Source: Ruminococcus sp. (GTDB lineage Bacteria; Bacillota; Clostridia; Oscillospirales; Ruminococcaceae). From it: a stretch of DNA of 43,113 nucleotides. Shown here one piece after another: positions 15,794-24,817 of the stretch (positions within the stretch are counted from its first letter, which is position 1; every line of letters begins with the position of its first letter). The notes under the pieces were generated by a model. That model made no database searches. It saw nothing but the letters and a program-made list of their open reading frames with translations, and had not been told where the DNA came from. The position numbers and the translations under genes are program-made. The DNA lies in NCBI GenBank assembly GCA_017516465.1, contig JAFXCR010000029.1, forward strand, positions 1 to 43,113. The letters run 5' to 3'.

Positions 15794-15860
15794 TTGACAA
15801 ACGATTAAACACGTGTTAAAATGTTATTATCAATTCAACATATATTTAATCGTTTAATCG
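15794..15860 (+). promoter_or_regulatory. Promoter and operator of the metal-resistance operon
   Basis: TTGACA (15794-15799), 17 bases, TAAAAT (15817-15822). The spacer contains the palindrome AACACGTGTT. AACGATTAAA (15800-15809) recurs inverted as TTTAATCGTT (15845-15854), followed by a second TTTAATCG (15853-15860). Such repeats over and behind a promoter fit autorepression by the ArsR-type protein encoded next. Which repeat is the operator is not decidable by eye. Confidence 0.65.
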
Positions 15861-15880
15861 AATACGAAAGGATGTCTAAA

Positions 15881-16243
15881 ATGAAAAGAAAAACTTTACC
15901 TCATAACCACAGTCATAACGAAAACAAGGTTCTTGAAAGCCTTCCTTCAACAGAAAATTGCAGATTAGCCGCAGATATATTCAAACAGCTGAGCGACGGA
16001 ACAAGACTGCGTATATTATGGCTCCTTTGTCACTGCGAGGAATGCGTATGCAATATTGCAGCAGCAATGGAAATGAGTGATCCTGCTGTTTCACATCATC
16101 TGAGAACACTAAAAAATACAGGTCTTATTGTCAGCAGACGCGACGGAAAGGAGACTTATTATAAGCTCGCTGATACTCAGGTTGCAGATTATGTACACCG
16201 TATCTGCGAAGAAATATTCCACATCACCTGTCCACTGAATTGA
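15881..16243 (+). CDS. ArsR/SmtB-family metal-sensing repressor (CadC-like)
   Basis: 120 residues from ATG 15881 (AAAGG nine bases upstream); an ATG at 15872 directly abuts the AAAGG. The winged-helix DNA-binding region is MSDPAVSHHLRTLKNTGLI. The metal site CHCEECVCNI (C50, C52, C55, C57) corresponds to the ELCVCDL site of CadC. The N-terminus has HNHSHN, and two more Cys lie near the C-terminus. It is expected to release the operator on binding Zn, Cd or Pb. It is the first gene of an operon with an ICMT-like methyltransferase and a CDF exporter, consistent with metal efflux control. Confidence 0.9.
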   Translation: MKRKTLPHNHSHNENKVLESLPSTENCRLAADIFKQLSDGTRLRILWLLCHCEECVCNIAAAMEMSDPAVSHHLRTLKNTGLIVSRRDGKETYYKLADTQVADYVHRICEEIFHITCPLN

Positions 16244-16259
16244 GAAAGGCGATCATGAT

Positions 16260-16835
16260 ATGATTTTTAAAATAACAGCTCTTATGATATTGACTGTGTT
16301 CTATACTTTCTATTTCGTAAAAATTATAATCCAGAAAAGGCAGTCAATCAGGACTACTCAGTTAGGTGTCGGGAATAAAGCTGAAAAAGTACTGCTTATT
16401 GAACGAACACTGAGTATTGCAAATATGCTTGCTCCTGTAATCAGTGTATGCAGTATCTTCATTGTACAAAAATATCCTGCTGATCCGGTCAGAGTCACTG
16501 GCATTGCAGCAGGAGTTATAGCCGTTATTTTCTTTGCAGCAGCCACCATTGCAATGAAATCAAGCTGGAGAGTAGGGATTCCAGAAGAAAAAACCTCTCT
16601 GATCACATCAGGTATATACAATTGGAGCAGAAATCCGGCTTATGTGGGATTTGATTTACTATATCTGTCTGTATGTCTTATGTTTTTCAATATTCCTCTG
16701 ATGATAATTTCTATCTGGGCAGCTGTAATGCTTCACTTGCAGATCATACAGGAAGAAATTCATCTTCATAATATGTGCGGTACAGAATATGATGAATACA
16801 AAGAACGCACAATGAGATATTTCGGAAGGAGATAA
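16260..16835 (+). CDS. Isoprenylcysteine carboxyl methyltransferase (ICMT)-like membrane protein
   Basis: 191 residues with four to five hydrophobic segments. The SAM-binding C-terminal half has ITSGIYNWSRNPAYVGF and QEEIHLHNMCGTEYDEYKERTMRYF, the family signature (RNPxYxG..E..L....G..Y..Y). Bacterial members methylate lipid or protein thiol/carboxyl groups; most are uncharacterised. It is sandwiched between the metal sensor and the CDF exporter. A role in metal resistance is inferred from position only. Confidence 0.88.
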   Translation: MIFKITALMILTVFYTFYFVKIIIQKRQSIRTTQLGVGNKAEKVLLIERTLSIANMLAPVISVCSIFIVQKYPADPVRVTGIAAGVIAVIFFAAATIAMKSSWRVGIPEEKTSLITSGIYNWSRNPAYVGFDLLYLSVCLMFFNIPLMIISIWAAVMLHLQIIQEEIHLHNMCGTEYDEYKERTMRYFGRR

Positions 16836-16839
16836 AACT

Positions 16840-17733
16840 ATGAAAACAGAAAAAAACATATTAATTGCATTTATACTCAATTTGTCATTTTCAATTTTTG
16901 AGTTTATAGGCGGTACAATTACAAACAGCGTTGCTGTCATCTCCGATTCAATTCACGATATAGGTGACGCTGTAAGTATCGGTATTTCTTATTTCCTTGA
17001 AAAGAAAAGCAGGAAGCAGCCCGATTCAACGTACACCTATGGTTATACAAGGTACTCCGTACTCGGCAGCGTTATCACAACTATAATTCTGATAACCGGT
17101 TCGGTAATGGTTATCGTCAATGCCGCAGAAAGAACTATCAATCCCGTTGAAATAAATTACAACGGTATGATTATTTTCGCTGTAATAGGTGTTGTTGTGA
17201 ATTTTTCAGCTGCTTATTTTACTAAGGATGGAGATTCGCTCAATCAGAAGGCGGTTAATCTGCATATGCTTGAAGATGTTCTCGGCTGGGCAGTTGTCCT
17301 GATTGGTGCAGTAATCATGCGTTTTACGGACTTTTCTGTTATTGATCCGCTGATGTCAATTGCAGTTGCAGTTTTTATTCTGGTAAATGCACTGAAGAAT
17401 CTTAAAGAAGTACTGGATTTATTTCTGGAGAAAGTGCCTCATGGTATTTCAGTTGAAGAAATCAAAGAGCATATCTCCGGAATCAAGGGGGTTCTGGATG
17501 TTCACCACATTCATATCTGGAGCATGAATATCAACAGCAATTGTGCAACAATGCACATTGTCGCAGAAGGAAATCCACAGCTTATCAGAAATCAGATAAG
17601 AGAAGAACTGAAAGAACACGGTATTTACCATGCAACTCTTGAGCTTGAGGACAAGGACGAAAACTGTCTCGACAAGCATTGTCATACAGAATACATTGCT
17701 TCATCCGGACATCATCACCATCATCATCATTGA
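16840..17733 (+). CDS. Cation diffusion facilitator (zinc/cadmium exporter) with His tail
   Basis: 297 residues and six membrane helices. The tetrahedral metal sites are SDSIHDIGD in helix 2 (D36, H39, D43) and HMLED in helix 5, typical of Zn/Cd-selective members. A cytoplasmic C-terminal domain (HHIHIWSMN, then MHIVAEG) follows, and the protein ends in seven consecutive His, likely a zinc-binding tail. It exports metal in exchange for protons. It starts four bases after the ICMT-like gene and is the last gene of the sensor-controlled operon. Confidence 0.95.
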   Translation: MKTEKNILIAFILNLSFSIFEFIGGTITNSVAVISDSIHDIGDAVSIGISYFLEKKSRKQPDSTYTYGYTRYSVLGSVITTIILITGSVMVIVNAAERTINPVEINYNGMIIFAVIGVVVNFSAAYFTKDGDSLNQKAVNLHMLEDVLGWAVVLIGAVIMRFTDFSVIDPLMSIAVAVFILVNALKNLKEVLDLFLEKVPHGISVEEIKEHISGIKGVLDVHHIHIWSMNINSNCATMHIVAEGNPQLIRNQIREELKEHGIYHATLELEDKDENCLDKHCHTEYIASSGHHHHHHH

Positions 17734-17766
17734 CAAACAAAAATATATTCAGATATACTGAAAAGA

Positions 17767-17803
17767 ATCCGCTTCCGATAATAATCAGAAGCGGATTTTT
17801 TTA
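17767..17803. terminator. Terminator between CDF gene and uvrA
   Basis: ATCCGCTTC (17767-17775) and GAAGCGGAT (17788-17796) form a 9-bp stem followed by a seven-T run on the plus strand. The T-run reaches into the uvrA stop codon. On the minus strand the T-run is weaker. Confidence 0.8.
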
Positions 17804-20623
17804 TTCAAGATAAGGCTTAAGATATTTTCCGGTATATGATTTTTCACACCGGACAACTTCTTCGGGAGTTCCCTGTGCTACGATAAGTCCGCCGCCGTCA
17901 CCGCCCTCAGGACCGAGGTCGATAATATGATCCGCAACCTTTATCACGTTTAGGTTATGTTCAATGACGATAAGTGTATTTCCCTGATCAGCAAGACTTT
18001 GCAGAACCTTTATCAGCCTATGGACATCGGCAGTATGAAGTCCCGTAGTCGGCTCGTCAAGAATATATATCGTTCTGCCAGTCGCACGCTTTGAAAGCTC
18101 TGTGGAAAGTTTTACTCTCTGTGCTTCTCCTCCGGAAAGAGTTGTTGCCGGCTGTCCTATCTTGATATATCCAAGTCCTACTTCCTGAAGCGTTTTCAGT
18201 TTTCGTGCTATCTTCGGGATATGCTCAAAAAATTCCACGCCCTCGTCAACTGTCATTTCCAGCACGTCGTAAATAGATTTCCCCTTGTAATGGACTTCAA
18301 GTGTTTCACGGTTATATCTTTTTCCCTTGCAGACCTCACAGGGAACATAGATATCCGGCAGGAAGTGCATTTCTATCTTGATTATTCCGTCACCCTCGCA
18401 GGCTTCACAGCGTCCTCCGCGGACGTTGAAGGAAAATCTTCCGGCTGCATATCCCCTTGCCTTTGCATCGGCTGTTTTTGAAAAAAGATCACGGATATCC
18501 GAGAAAACTCCTGTATAAGTCGCCGGATTTGATCTCGGAGTTCTGCCTATTGGCGACTGATCTATGCAGATTACCTTGTCAAGGTGTTCAAGACCTTCCA
18601 TTTTATCAAATTTTCCGCTTTTGATCTTGGCACGGTTAAGTCTTGCGGCAAGATGTTTATAGACAATCTCGTTGACAAGCGAAGATTTTCCAGAACCGGA
18701 AACTCCGGTTACGCAGACGAACATTCCCAGAGGAATAGAAATGTCAATATTTTTCAGATTATGCTCCTCTGCACCTCTTATCGTGAGGAAATTTCCGTTT
18801 CCTGTGCGGCGTTTTTGCGGAATCTCAATTTTTTTCTTTCCGCTGAGATACTGACCTGTAATGGAATTCCGGCATTTCAGAAGCTTGTCTACTGTTCCGG
18901 CAAAAACCACCTCTCCGCCGTGAATTCCTGCTCCCGGTCCGATATCAACGATATAATCGGCGGCAAGCATAGTATCATCATCATGCTCAACAACTATCAG
19001 CGTATTTCCAAGATCACGAAGACGCTTGAGCGTTGCAATGAGCTTGTCGTTGTCACGTTGATGAAGTCCGATACTCGGCTCATCGAGGATATAAAGCACT
19101 CCCACAAGTGAAGAACCTATCTGCGTTGCAAGACGTATTCTCTGGCTTTCGCCGCCGGACAACGTTCCCGAAGAACGTGACAGTGTGAGGTAATCAAGAC
19201 CGACGCTTTTAAGGAATCCAAGACGCTCCTTAATTTCTTTTATAATGCGGTCTCCCACAAAGCTGTCATGCTTTGAAAGCTTTATTTCACTGAAAAAGCT
19301 CAGTGCGTCCTTAACGGATAAATCGGTCAGAGAACTGATATTCCTCTCCCCTACTGTTACGGCAAGATACTCGTCACGAAGTCTTTTTCCCCTACATTCG
19401 GGACACTCGACCTCGCTCATATATTCTTCAAGCTCTGCCTTTGCATAGGAACTGTTTGTTTCCTTGTAGCGTCTTTCAAGATTGTTGATAACTCCCTCAA
19501 ACGGCGAATAATATACTCCGCCGCCAAGAGTTTTAGGACGTTTAAGCTCCAGCTTTTCGCCTTTCGTACCGTAAAGGAAAAGGTCAAGCGATTCTTTAGA
19601 AAGCTTCTTTACCGGAACATCAAGCGGTATGCCGTATGTTTCAGAAATCGCTCTGTAATACATCATTGAGATAGAATCTTCTGTCAGGGAATTCCAGCCG
19701 TGAGCGTTTATAGCTCCCTCCTGAATGGAAAGCTCCTTGTTCGGCACTACAAGCTCCGGATCAATGTGGATGAATACACCGAGACCTGTACATTTCGGGC
19801 AGGCACCGGTAGGATTATTGAACGAAAACATCAGCGGTTCAAGCTCGCCGATACTTATATTATGCTCTGGACAAGCGTAATTCTGAGAGAAAAGCATTTC
19901 CTCGCCGCCGATAACATCCACCACAGCAAGTCCTTCAGTGATAGAAAAAACAGTTTCGAGGCTGTCCGTAAGACGTGTATTTATTCCTTCTTTGATAACA
20001 AGGCGGTCAACAACAATTTCGATATTGTGCTTTTTATTCTTGTCAAGCTTTGTTTCCTCTGTCAGCTCGAACATAATACCGTCAATGCGGACACGGACAA
20101 AACCCGATTTCCTTGCGTGATCGAGTTCCTTGGCGAACTGTCCTTTTCTCGATCTTGCAATAGGTGCTAAAAGCTGGATCCTTGTTCCTTCCGGAAGCTC
20201 CATGATAGTATCTACCATCTGATCTATTGTCTGCTGAGATATTTCTCTGCCGCAGACGGGACAATGCGGAATGCCGATTCTTGCGTAAAGCAGACGGAGA
20301 TAATCGTATATTTCGGTAACTGTTCCGACTGTTGAACGTGGATTTTTCGATGTGGTTTTCTGATCTATGGATATCGCCGGCGAAAGTCCCTCAATGCTGT
20401 CAACATCCGGTTTTTCCATCTGGCCGAGAAACATTCTTGCATAGGAAGAAAGACTTTCAACGTATCTCCTCTGACCGTCAGCGTATATCGTATCAAAAGC
20501 CAGCGAGGACTTTCCCGAACCTGAAAGACCTGTCATAACGATAAGCCTGTCTCGTGGCAGTTCAAGATCTATATTCTTCAGATTATTTGTTTTTGCACCT
20601 TTGATTATGATCTTATTTATCAT
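17801..20623 (-). CDS. uvrA: Excinuclease ABC subunit A
   Basis: The 940-residue DNA-damage recognition ATPase of nucleotide excision repair. The first Walker A is [12 protein letters not shown] near residue 33 and the second [13 protein letters not shown] near 640. Each has its ABC signature ([15 protein letters not shown] and [15 protein letters not shown]) and Walker B ([15 protein letters not shown] and [15 protein letters not shown]). Zinc-finger Cys pairs are at CPVCG, CPEC and CEAC/CEVC. Length and order are normal. It has its own promoter; no uvrB is nearby. Confidence 0.98.
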   Translation of the reverse strand: MINKIIIKGAKTNNLKNIDLELPRDRLIVMTGLSGSGKSSLAFDTIYADGQRRYVESLSSYARMFLGQMEKPDVDSIEGLSPAISIDQKTTSKNPRSTVGTVTEIYDYLRLLYARIGIPHCPVCGREISQQTIDQMVDTIMELPEGTRIQLLAPIARSRKGQFAKELDHARKSGFVRVRIDGIMFELTEETKLDKNKKHNIEIVVDRLVIKEGINTRLTDSLETVFSITEGLAVVDVIGGEEMLFSQNYACPEHNISIGELEPLMFSFNNPTGACPKCTGLGVFIHIDPELVVPNKELSIQEGAINAHGWNSLTEDSISMMYYRAISETYGIPLDVPVKKLSKESLDLFLYGTKGEKLELKRPKTLGGGVYYSPFEGVINNLERRYKETNSSYAKAELEEYMSEVECPECRGKRLRDEYLAVTVGERNISSLTDLSVKDALSFFSEIKLSKHDSFVGDRIIKEIKERLGFLKSVGLDYLTLSRSSGTLSGGESQRIRLATQIGSSLVGVLYILDEPSIGLHQRDNDKLIATLKRLRDLGNTLIVVEHDDDTMLAADYIVDIGPGAGIHGGEVVFAGTVDKLLKCRNSITGQYLSGKKKIEIPQKRRTGNGNFLTIRGAEEHNLKNIDISIPLGMFVCVTGVSGSGKSSLVNEIVYKHLAARLNRAKIKSGKFDKMEGLEHLDKVICIDQSPIGRTPRSNPATYTGVFSDIRDLFSKTADAKARGYAAGRFSFNVRGGRCEACEGDGIIKIEMHFLPDIYVPCEVCKGKRYNRETLEVHYKGKSIYDVLEMTVDEGVEFFEHIPKIARKLKTLQEVGLGYIKIGQPATTLSGGEAQRVKLSTELSKRATGRTIYILDEPTTGLHTADVHRLIKVLQSLADQGNTLIVIEHNLNVIKVADHIIDLGPEGGDGGGLIVAQGTPEEVVRCEKSYTGKYLKPYLE

Positions 20624-20659
20624 AAATATCCTTCTTTCAACGAAACATATTTTCTTCTA

Positions 20660-20688
20660 ATTATACCATGTGTTTTATATAAAGTCAA
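20660..20688 (-). promoter_or_regulatory. uvrA promoter
   Basis: TTGACT (20683-20688) and TATAAT (20660-20665) on the minus strand, 17 bases apart. Confidence 0.75.
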
Positions 20689-20735
20689 GACAGCTCGTCT
20701 CCGGTATGTGTAAAATAAATATAGGCAATGTAGGA

Positions 20736-20800
20736 TGCGATGCCCACATCGCACCGCAAAGAGATTCACATTCATTACGGACGGATGTAAGCATCCGCCC
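20736..20800. repeat. Pair of intergenic stem-loops between uvrA and the DUF368 gene
   Basis: TGCGATG..CATCGCA (20736-20742, 20747-20753) is followed by GGACGGATG..CATCCGCCC (20779-20787, 20792-20800). They sit in the 331-base divergent gap, outside both promoters. They look like short dispersed stem-loop repeats of the REP kind. Nothing else is apparent in this gap. Confidence 0.45.
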
Positions 20801-20864
20801 TAATAAAGAAATAAACTAATAAGAGTATGTTTGTACCAGCTCCGTAAAAATCTTTGTAAAGTCC

Positions 20865-20893
20865 TTGACATTCAGGTCAATTTATGAGATAAT
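20865..20893 (+). promoter_or_regulatory. Promoter of the DUF368 gene
   Basis: TTGACA (20865-20870), 17 bases, GATAAT (20888-20893). Confidence 0.65.
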
Positions 20894-20954
20894 AAGACTG
20901 TTATTATTTGCCGTTTCATTGTGTATAAACGGTCAGAAAGGAAAGGAGCTTAAA

Positions 20955-21839
20955 ATGACACATATTATTAACGTGCTGAAAGGCGTCGTTATAGGAATTG
21001 CTAATGCTATTCCCGGAGTAAGCGGAGGTACCATGATGGTTATCATGAAGGTCTTTGACCGTCTGCTTGGTGCTGTAACGCTCAATCTCAAAAAACTCAA
21101 GGAGAATTTCGTTTTCCTGCTGACAATTCTTTTAGGAATGGGTATCGGAGTTATTCTTTCCGCTAAAGTTCTTAGCGTATGCTTTGAGAAATATTTCGTG
21201 CAGACACAGTTCTTCTTCATGGGCGTTGTTCTCGGAAGTCTCCCCATGATATACAGAATCGCCACAGAAAAGAAGAAATTTTCAGCTGTTCATATAATCC
21301 CGTTCCTCATAGGCGTGGGTACTATCATAGGCGTAACCATTGCAAGTATGTCAATGGGTACAAATACTGCTCATGATTCACTTAACGTCGGAACATTCTT
21401 CTACCTTGCCACAATATCTGTTGTTGCCGCTGCTGCAATGATTATGCCTGGTCTCAGCGGAAGTCTCGTTCTCCTTATCTTGGGAGGCTATCAGACTGTT
21501 ATTCAGGCTGTTGATGATATGAACATCCCAATCCTCATTCCAGTTGCAGTAGGAATTATAATCGGTGTTGTGCTCTGTGCAAAGCTTATCACAATTTGTC
21601 TGAAAAAGTGGTACAGAGGAACTTATGCAGTAATCCTCGGACTTATCTGCGGTTCATTCTATGCTATATGGCCGAGAGAAGATCCCGGAACTAAGGGAAG
21701 TGCTGATTTTGCATTCAATATGACCGGTATTATCGCTATTATTATCGGAATCATCGGCGTTATGCTTCCTCTTTCAATGAATCTCATCGACAGAAAGAAA
21801 AACGGTGCTTCTAACAAAAACGAAGCCGTAACTGAATAA
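20955..21839 (+). CDS. DUF368 membrane protein, probable polyprenyl-phosphate transporter
   Basis: 294 residues from ATG 20955 (GAAAGGAG upstream); longer in-frame starts run back into the promoter. Near the N-terminus is GIANAIPGVSGGTMMVIM, and in the second half the matching repeat AMIMPGLSGSLVLLILGGY. This pair of PGxSGG/PGLSGS elements is the DUF368 hallmark. There are about eight membrane segments. Members have been reported to recycle undecaprenyl phosphate across the membrane for cell-wall synthesis; that role is assigned here by family only. It is a single-gene unit with its own promoter and terminator. Confidence 0.9.
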   Translation: MTHIINVLKGVVIGIANAIPGVSGGTMMVIMKVFDRLLGAVTLNLKKLKENFVFLLTILLGMGIGVILSAKVLSVCFEKYFVQTQFFFMGVVLGSLPMIYRIATEKKKFSAVHIIPFLIGVGTIIGVTIASMSMGTNTAHDSLNVGTFFYLATISVVAAAAMIMPGLSGSLVLLILGGYQTVIQAVDDMNIPILIPVAVGIIIGVVLCAKLITICLKKWYRGTYAVILGLICGSFYAIWPREDPGTKGSADFAFNMTGIIAIIIGIIGVMLPLSMNLIDRKKNGASNKNEAVTE

Positions 21840-21847
21840 AAAAATCA

Positions 21848-21881
21848 CCGCACCCGAAATAATTACGGGTGCGGTTTTTTT
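21848..21881. terminator. Terminator between the convergent DUF368 and dockerin genes
   Basis: CCGCACCCG (21848-21856) and CGGGTGCGG (21866-21874) are followed by seven T. A-rich sequence before the stem lets it also serve the minus strand. Confidence 0.85.
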
Positions 21882-21884
21882 ATA

Positions 21885-23096
21885 TTATTCAAGCTTCAGA
21901 AGCATTCTCTGAATTTCAAGAGCGTCTGCATTAGTTATGCCGTCGCCATTTCCAACAATATCAGCCTTGGCTTTACCCGGATTTGTAAGACGATATTTAT
22001 CAGGATTACCGACAGCCTGAAGAATCGTAATAGCATCGGAAAGCGACAGTGTATTATCATCGTTTGCGTCGCCGGCTAATTTTCTGATAAGTTCGATTTC
22101 AGGTTCTCTGTAAGTGTGATATACATCACAGTTATCCATTCTCGACCTGAGAGCTATACCTTCGTCAGCGAGTTCGCACAGAATATTAAAAAGTTCGTCG
22201 CCCGACAACGGTTCATCAGGAATAAACTCGGCATACATTCCTTCGCCTTCGTCAATGATGCCATAATTCTCATCACGGCTGCGGATAGTGAAGCTTATAC
22301 CATGTTTATCGTAGATATCTCTGGCTTTTTCAATGTTTTCATACTTTACAATGTTATTTTCATCTATGTAATAGTAGTTGAGCCAATAGGAATGACTATA
22401 TCTGAAGCTTACCAGATGCTCATTTGCACACTTAAGGATATTATCTATATCTTCCTGATCCAATCTGTTATCACTGTCGGAGATCTTATAGCACGCTCCG
22501 TTACTGATACCAGCCTTATCCTGAGATGTACGGCTTAATCTGAGGTTAGGAGCGATTTCGGCAAGCTTGTCGGCATCAACAGGAGAATCATTATTATCAG
22601 ATGTCAGTCTGCAGAATAATTCTTCTGCTTTAAGCATCTCAACATCATAATAATTCTTGCCACTTTCTTTGTCCAAATATATTCTGTATTCGTACAGACT
22701 GGAATCAAGCGGTTTTTTAAGACCTCCATCTATTCTCGGATCTCCTGTTACATGGAGATAAAATGATTCTATTTTTTCAGCCGGTACTACAATAAAATCA
22801 CGGGAATGTAAAGCTTTTTCGTCTTTATAAAAATCGTCCTCTTTTTCAAAATCATATTCATATTCATAATTTGAGTGATAAAGGTCATAGCCGTTGAAAA
22901 TGCTGTCTTCTTTTTCATACTGACCAATTCTGTAAACTTCTTTCATATTCCACATTGTATAACCGTATTTTTCAGCCTCAGCACCTGTAATTTCTTCATA
23001 TTCATAGGTATCCTTGTAATAAAGAGCTGAAGTAACAGAGGCAGTCATTGTGGATAAAACTGAAAGCGATGCGAGTAATGCCATTAATTTTTTCAT
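21885..23096 (-). CDS. Secreted dockerin-domain protein
   Basis: 403 residues. It starts with a signal peptide (MKKLMALLASLSVLSTMTAS) and ends with a type I dockerin: GDANDDNTLSLSDAITILQ (first calcium-binding repeat) and IVGNGDGITNADALEIQRMLL (second). Dockerins anchor proteins to cohesin-bearing scaffoldins in cellulosomes. The 300 residues between, rich in Asp, Glu and Tyr, show no glycosidase motif I recognise, so this may be a non-catalytic or new module. The ribosome binding site is AAGGAGGA. A MITE-like element lies in its 5' UTR. Confidence 0.88.
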   Translation of the reverse strand: MKKLMALLASLSVLSTMTASVTSALYYKDTYEYEEITGAEAEKYGYTMWNMKEVYRIGQYEKEDSIFNGYDLYHSNYEYEYDFEKEDDFYKDEKALHSRDFIVVPAEKIESFYLHVTGDPRIDGGLKKPLDSSLYEYRIYLDKESGKNYYDVEMLKAEELFCRLTSDNNDSPVDADKLAEIAPNLRLSRTSQDKAGISNGACYKISDSDNRLDQEDIDNILKCANEHLVSFRYSHSYWLNYYYIDENNIVKYENIEKARDIYDKHGISFTIRSRDENYGIIDEGEGMYAEFIPDEPLSGDELFNILCELADEGIALRSRMDNCDVYHTYREPEIELIRKLAGDANDDNTLSLSDAITILQAVGNPDKYRLTNPGKAKADIVGNGDGITNADALEIQRMLLKLE

Positions 23097-23121
23097 TATA
23101 GTTCCTCCTTACAAATTTTAA

Positions 23122-23204
23122 TGCAATACCGCACAGAGATTGCACAAAAGATGCCAGCAGAGATTATGTGCAAAGCCGCAAGACGTGCTTTGTGCGGTGT
23201 TGCC
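23122..23204. mobile_element. MITE-like palindromic element, copy 2 (short)
   Basis: It begins with GCAATACCGCACAGAG and ends CTTTGTGCGGTGTTGCC (23188-23204), the same ends as the 172-bp element at 5214-5385, but it is only about 83 bp long. It lies 26 bases before the dockerin start codon, between that gene and its probable promoter. Confidence 0.65.
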
Positions 23205-23296
23205 TAAATACTTCTCGTCAGGTTTACGGGCATATAAAAAATTTATGTTACTACCTCTTTTGTTAAATAAAAAATCCTTGTTGATTCTTCGATTAT

Positions 23297-23302
23297 ATTA
23301 TA
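23297..23302 (-). promoter_or_regulatory. Extended -10 promoter candidate of the dockerin gene
   Basis: TATAAT preceded by TG and one base on the minus strand; the -35 region is weak. A second candidate, TTGACT (23435-23440), 17 bases, TATAAT (23412-23417), lies further upstream. From either, the transcript would contain the whole MITE-like element. Confidence 0.5.
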
Positions 23303-23522
23303 CCATAAAAATCCTGTTTGTATCAGATCTTGTGCAAATTGTAGATAGCACTTCAAAAGTATTCATCCTGATTTTATATACTTGAAAACGGGTAAACTTT
23401 TCCTTATACTTATTATATTGTAAGCAAGTTAAGAAGTCAACTTGTATAATAGACGAAAATGTGGAAGTATGCTTATATAATATGCTGAATAAAAAAATAT
23501 TTTAAAAATAATTCCCGACCTA

Positions 23523-23551
23523 TTGACAAATCCTGTCCGATGTGGTAAAAT
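23523..23551 (+). promoter_or_regulatory. rpsF-ssb-rpsR promoter
   Basis: TTGACA (23523-23528), 17 bases, TAAAAT (23546-23551). A perfect hairpin GGTATCGT..ACGATACC (23557-23576) sits at the predicted 5' end of the transcript. The remainder of the gap from 23205 shows only AT-rich sequence. Confidence 0.8.
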
Positions 23552-23582
23552 AATCAGGTATCGTATGCACGATACCATATTA

Positions 23583-23623
23583 TCCTTACCCTCAGTAGGT
23601 TGAGGGCATATCCCGGAAGGAGG
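23583..23623 (+). promoter_or_regulatory. Candidate S6:S18 autoregulatory mRNA leader
   Basis: The outer stem is TCCTT (23583-23587) with AAGGA (23617-23621) and the inner stem CCCTCA (23589-23594) with TGAGGG (23601-23606). The 3' side of the internal loop carries CCCGG (23612-23616). The two-stem form with a CCG in the internal loop fits the known rpsF leader bound by the S6:S18 complex. AAGGA is part of the rpsF ribosome binding site, so binding would block translation. Confidence 0.6.
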
Positions 23624-23631
23624 TGTACATC

Positions 23632-23925
23632 ATGGCAAAGGTATCCGCTAAGTATGAAGTAATGGTTGTTTTCAGCCTTAAGAACGGCGAGGAGCCTATG
23701 AAAGCTCTTGTTGAGAAGTTCAAGCAGAGAATCGAAAGACATGCCGAAGCTGTTGAAGTCAACGAGGATTGGGGTAAGCGTAAGCTTGCATATCCTATCG
23801 AGGACGAGACAGAGGGTTACTATGTAATCTACACATTCGAGTCTAAGCCCGATTATCCCGCTGAGCTTTCAAGACGTCTCAACATCACAGACGGCGTTCT
23901 TCGTTCACTCGTAACAGTTTGCTAA
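23632..23925 (+). CDS. rpsF: 30S ribosomal protein S6
   Basis: 97 residues from ATG 23632 (AAGGAGG upstream): MAKVSAKYEVMVVFSLKNGE, then WGKRKLAYPIEDETEGYYVIYTFES, the S6 signature, and a C-terminal strand region. S6 binds 16S rRNA with S18 on the 30S platform. It is the first gene of rpsF-ssb-rpsR, the order conserved in Firmicutes, behind a leader that can mimic the rRNA site. Confidence 0.97.
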   Translation: MAKVSAKYEVMVVFSLKNGEEPMKALVEKFKQRIERHAEAVEVNEDWGKRKLAYPIEDETEGYYVIYTFESKPDYPAELSRRLNITDGVLRSLVTVC

Positions 23926-23960
23926 TTGCATAACGTCATTATTTCTCAGGAGGTGCAATG

Positions 23961-24470
23961 ATGAATAAAGTTATTTTAATGGGAAGGCTTACTGCTGACC
24001 CGGAACTCAGACAGACACAGAGCGGTATTAGCTCATGCAGATTCACTGTGGCTATCGACAGAAGATTTGCCGATAAGAATACTGGTGAAAGACAGGCTGA
24101 TTTCATTTCATGCACAGCATGGAGACAGACAGCGGAATTTGTTTCCCGATACTTCAGCAAAGGAAGCATGATCTGCGTTGAGGGAAGTCTCAGATCAGGC
24201 AGCTATCAGGATCGCAATCATCCAGATGTAACTCACTATACAACAGATGTTTTTGTTGACAATGTTGAGTTCTGCGGATCTAAAAGAGAATCCGGAAACA
24301 GTAGCGGTTCTAATTATTCCGCTCCCCAGAATAACTACAACAATAATTATCAGACTCCTCCGCAGCAGGCAGCTCCTATACAGCAGCCCGCTCAAAATAA
24401 CGACAGTATGTCTTACGGCAGTCTGAGTGATTTTGAAGAAATCCTCAGCGACGGAGATGTTCCGTTCTAA
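23961..24470 (+). CDS. ssb: Single-stranded DNA-binding protein
   Basis: 169 residues starting MNKVILMGRLTADPELRQTQ. The OB fold runs to about residue 105, followed by a flexible Asn/Gln/Pro-rich linker (about 106-150). The acidic tip EILSDGDVPF recruits replication and repair partners. Of two adjacent ATGs (23958, 23961) the second has the better distance from AGGAGG. The gene lies between rpsF and rpsR as usual. Confidence 0.97.
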   Translation: MNKVILMGRLTADPELRQTQSGISSCRFTVAIDRRFADKNTGERQADFISCTAWRQTAEFVSRYFSKGSMICVEGSLRSGSYQDRNHPDVTHYTTDVFVDNVEFCGSKRESGNSSGSNYSAPQNNYNNNYQTPPQQAAPIQQPAQNNDSMSYGSLSDFEEILSDGDVPF

Positions 24471-24512
24471 GAAAAACTTTAACGTTACTTTATAAAGATA
24501 GGAGGAAAAGTC

Positions 24513-24755
24513 ATGGAAAAGGAAAGAAATTCCCGTCCTGCAAAGAAGCTTCGCAAGAAGGTTTGCTTATTCTGTGCTGACAGAATCGACAGAATTGATT
24601 ACAAGGATCTCGCTAAGCTCAGAAAGTGCATGACAGAGAGAGCTAAGATTCTTCCCAGACGTGTGACAGGAACCTGCGCTTTCCATCAGCGTGAGCTCAC
24701 AGTTGCAGTAAAGAGAGCAAGACACATCGCTCTTCTCCCTTATGTAAGCGACTAA
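24513..24755 (+). CDS. rpsR: 30S ribosomal protein S18
   Basis: 80 residues with a Lys/Arg-rich N-terminus, [42 protein letters not shown] and the C-terminal [13 protein letters not shown]. The four Cys (two in CLFC, one in LRKC, one in GTC) suggest the zinc-binding C+ form; zinc binding is inferred. It closes the operon and is followed by a terminator. Confidence 0.97.
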   Translation: MEKERNSRPAKKLRKKVCLFCADRIDRIDYKDLAKLRKCMTERAKILPRRVTGTCAFHQRELTVAVKRARHIALLPYVSD

Positions 24756-24770
24756 TCTATATAAAAAAAC

Positions 24771-24795
24771 GGGAGGCTCAATACCTCCCTTTTTT
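24771..24795 (+). terminator. Terminator after rpsR
   Basis: GGGAGG (24771-24776) and CCTCCC (24784-24789), then six T. Confidence 0.85.
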
Positions 24796-24817
24796 GCATT
24801 TCTTCTATGTATACCCT

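Noticed and set aside
20641-20654. Possible LexA box before uvrA (CGAAACATATTTTC)
   Set aside because: Only a loose fit to the Gram-positive CGAAC-N4-GTTCG consensus and poor dyad symmetry; a LexA binding test or a genome-wide motif would be needed.
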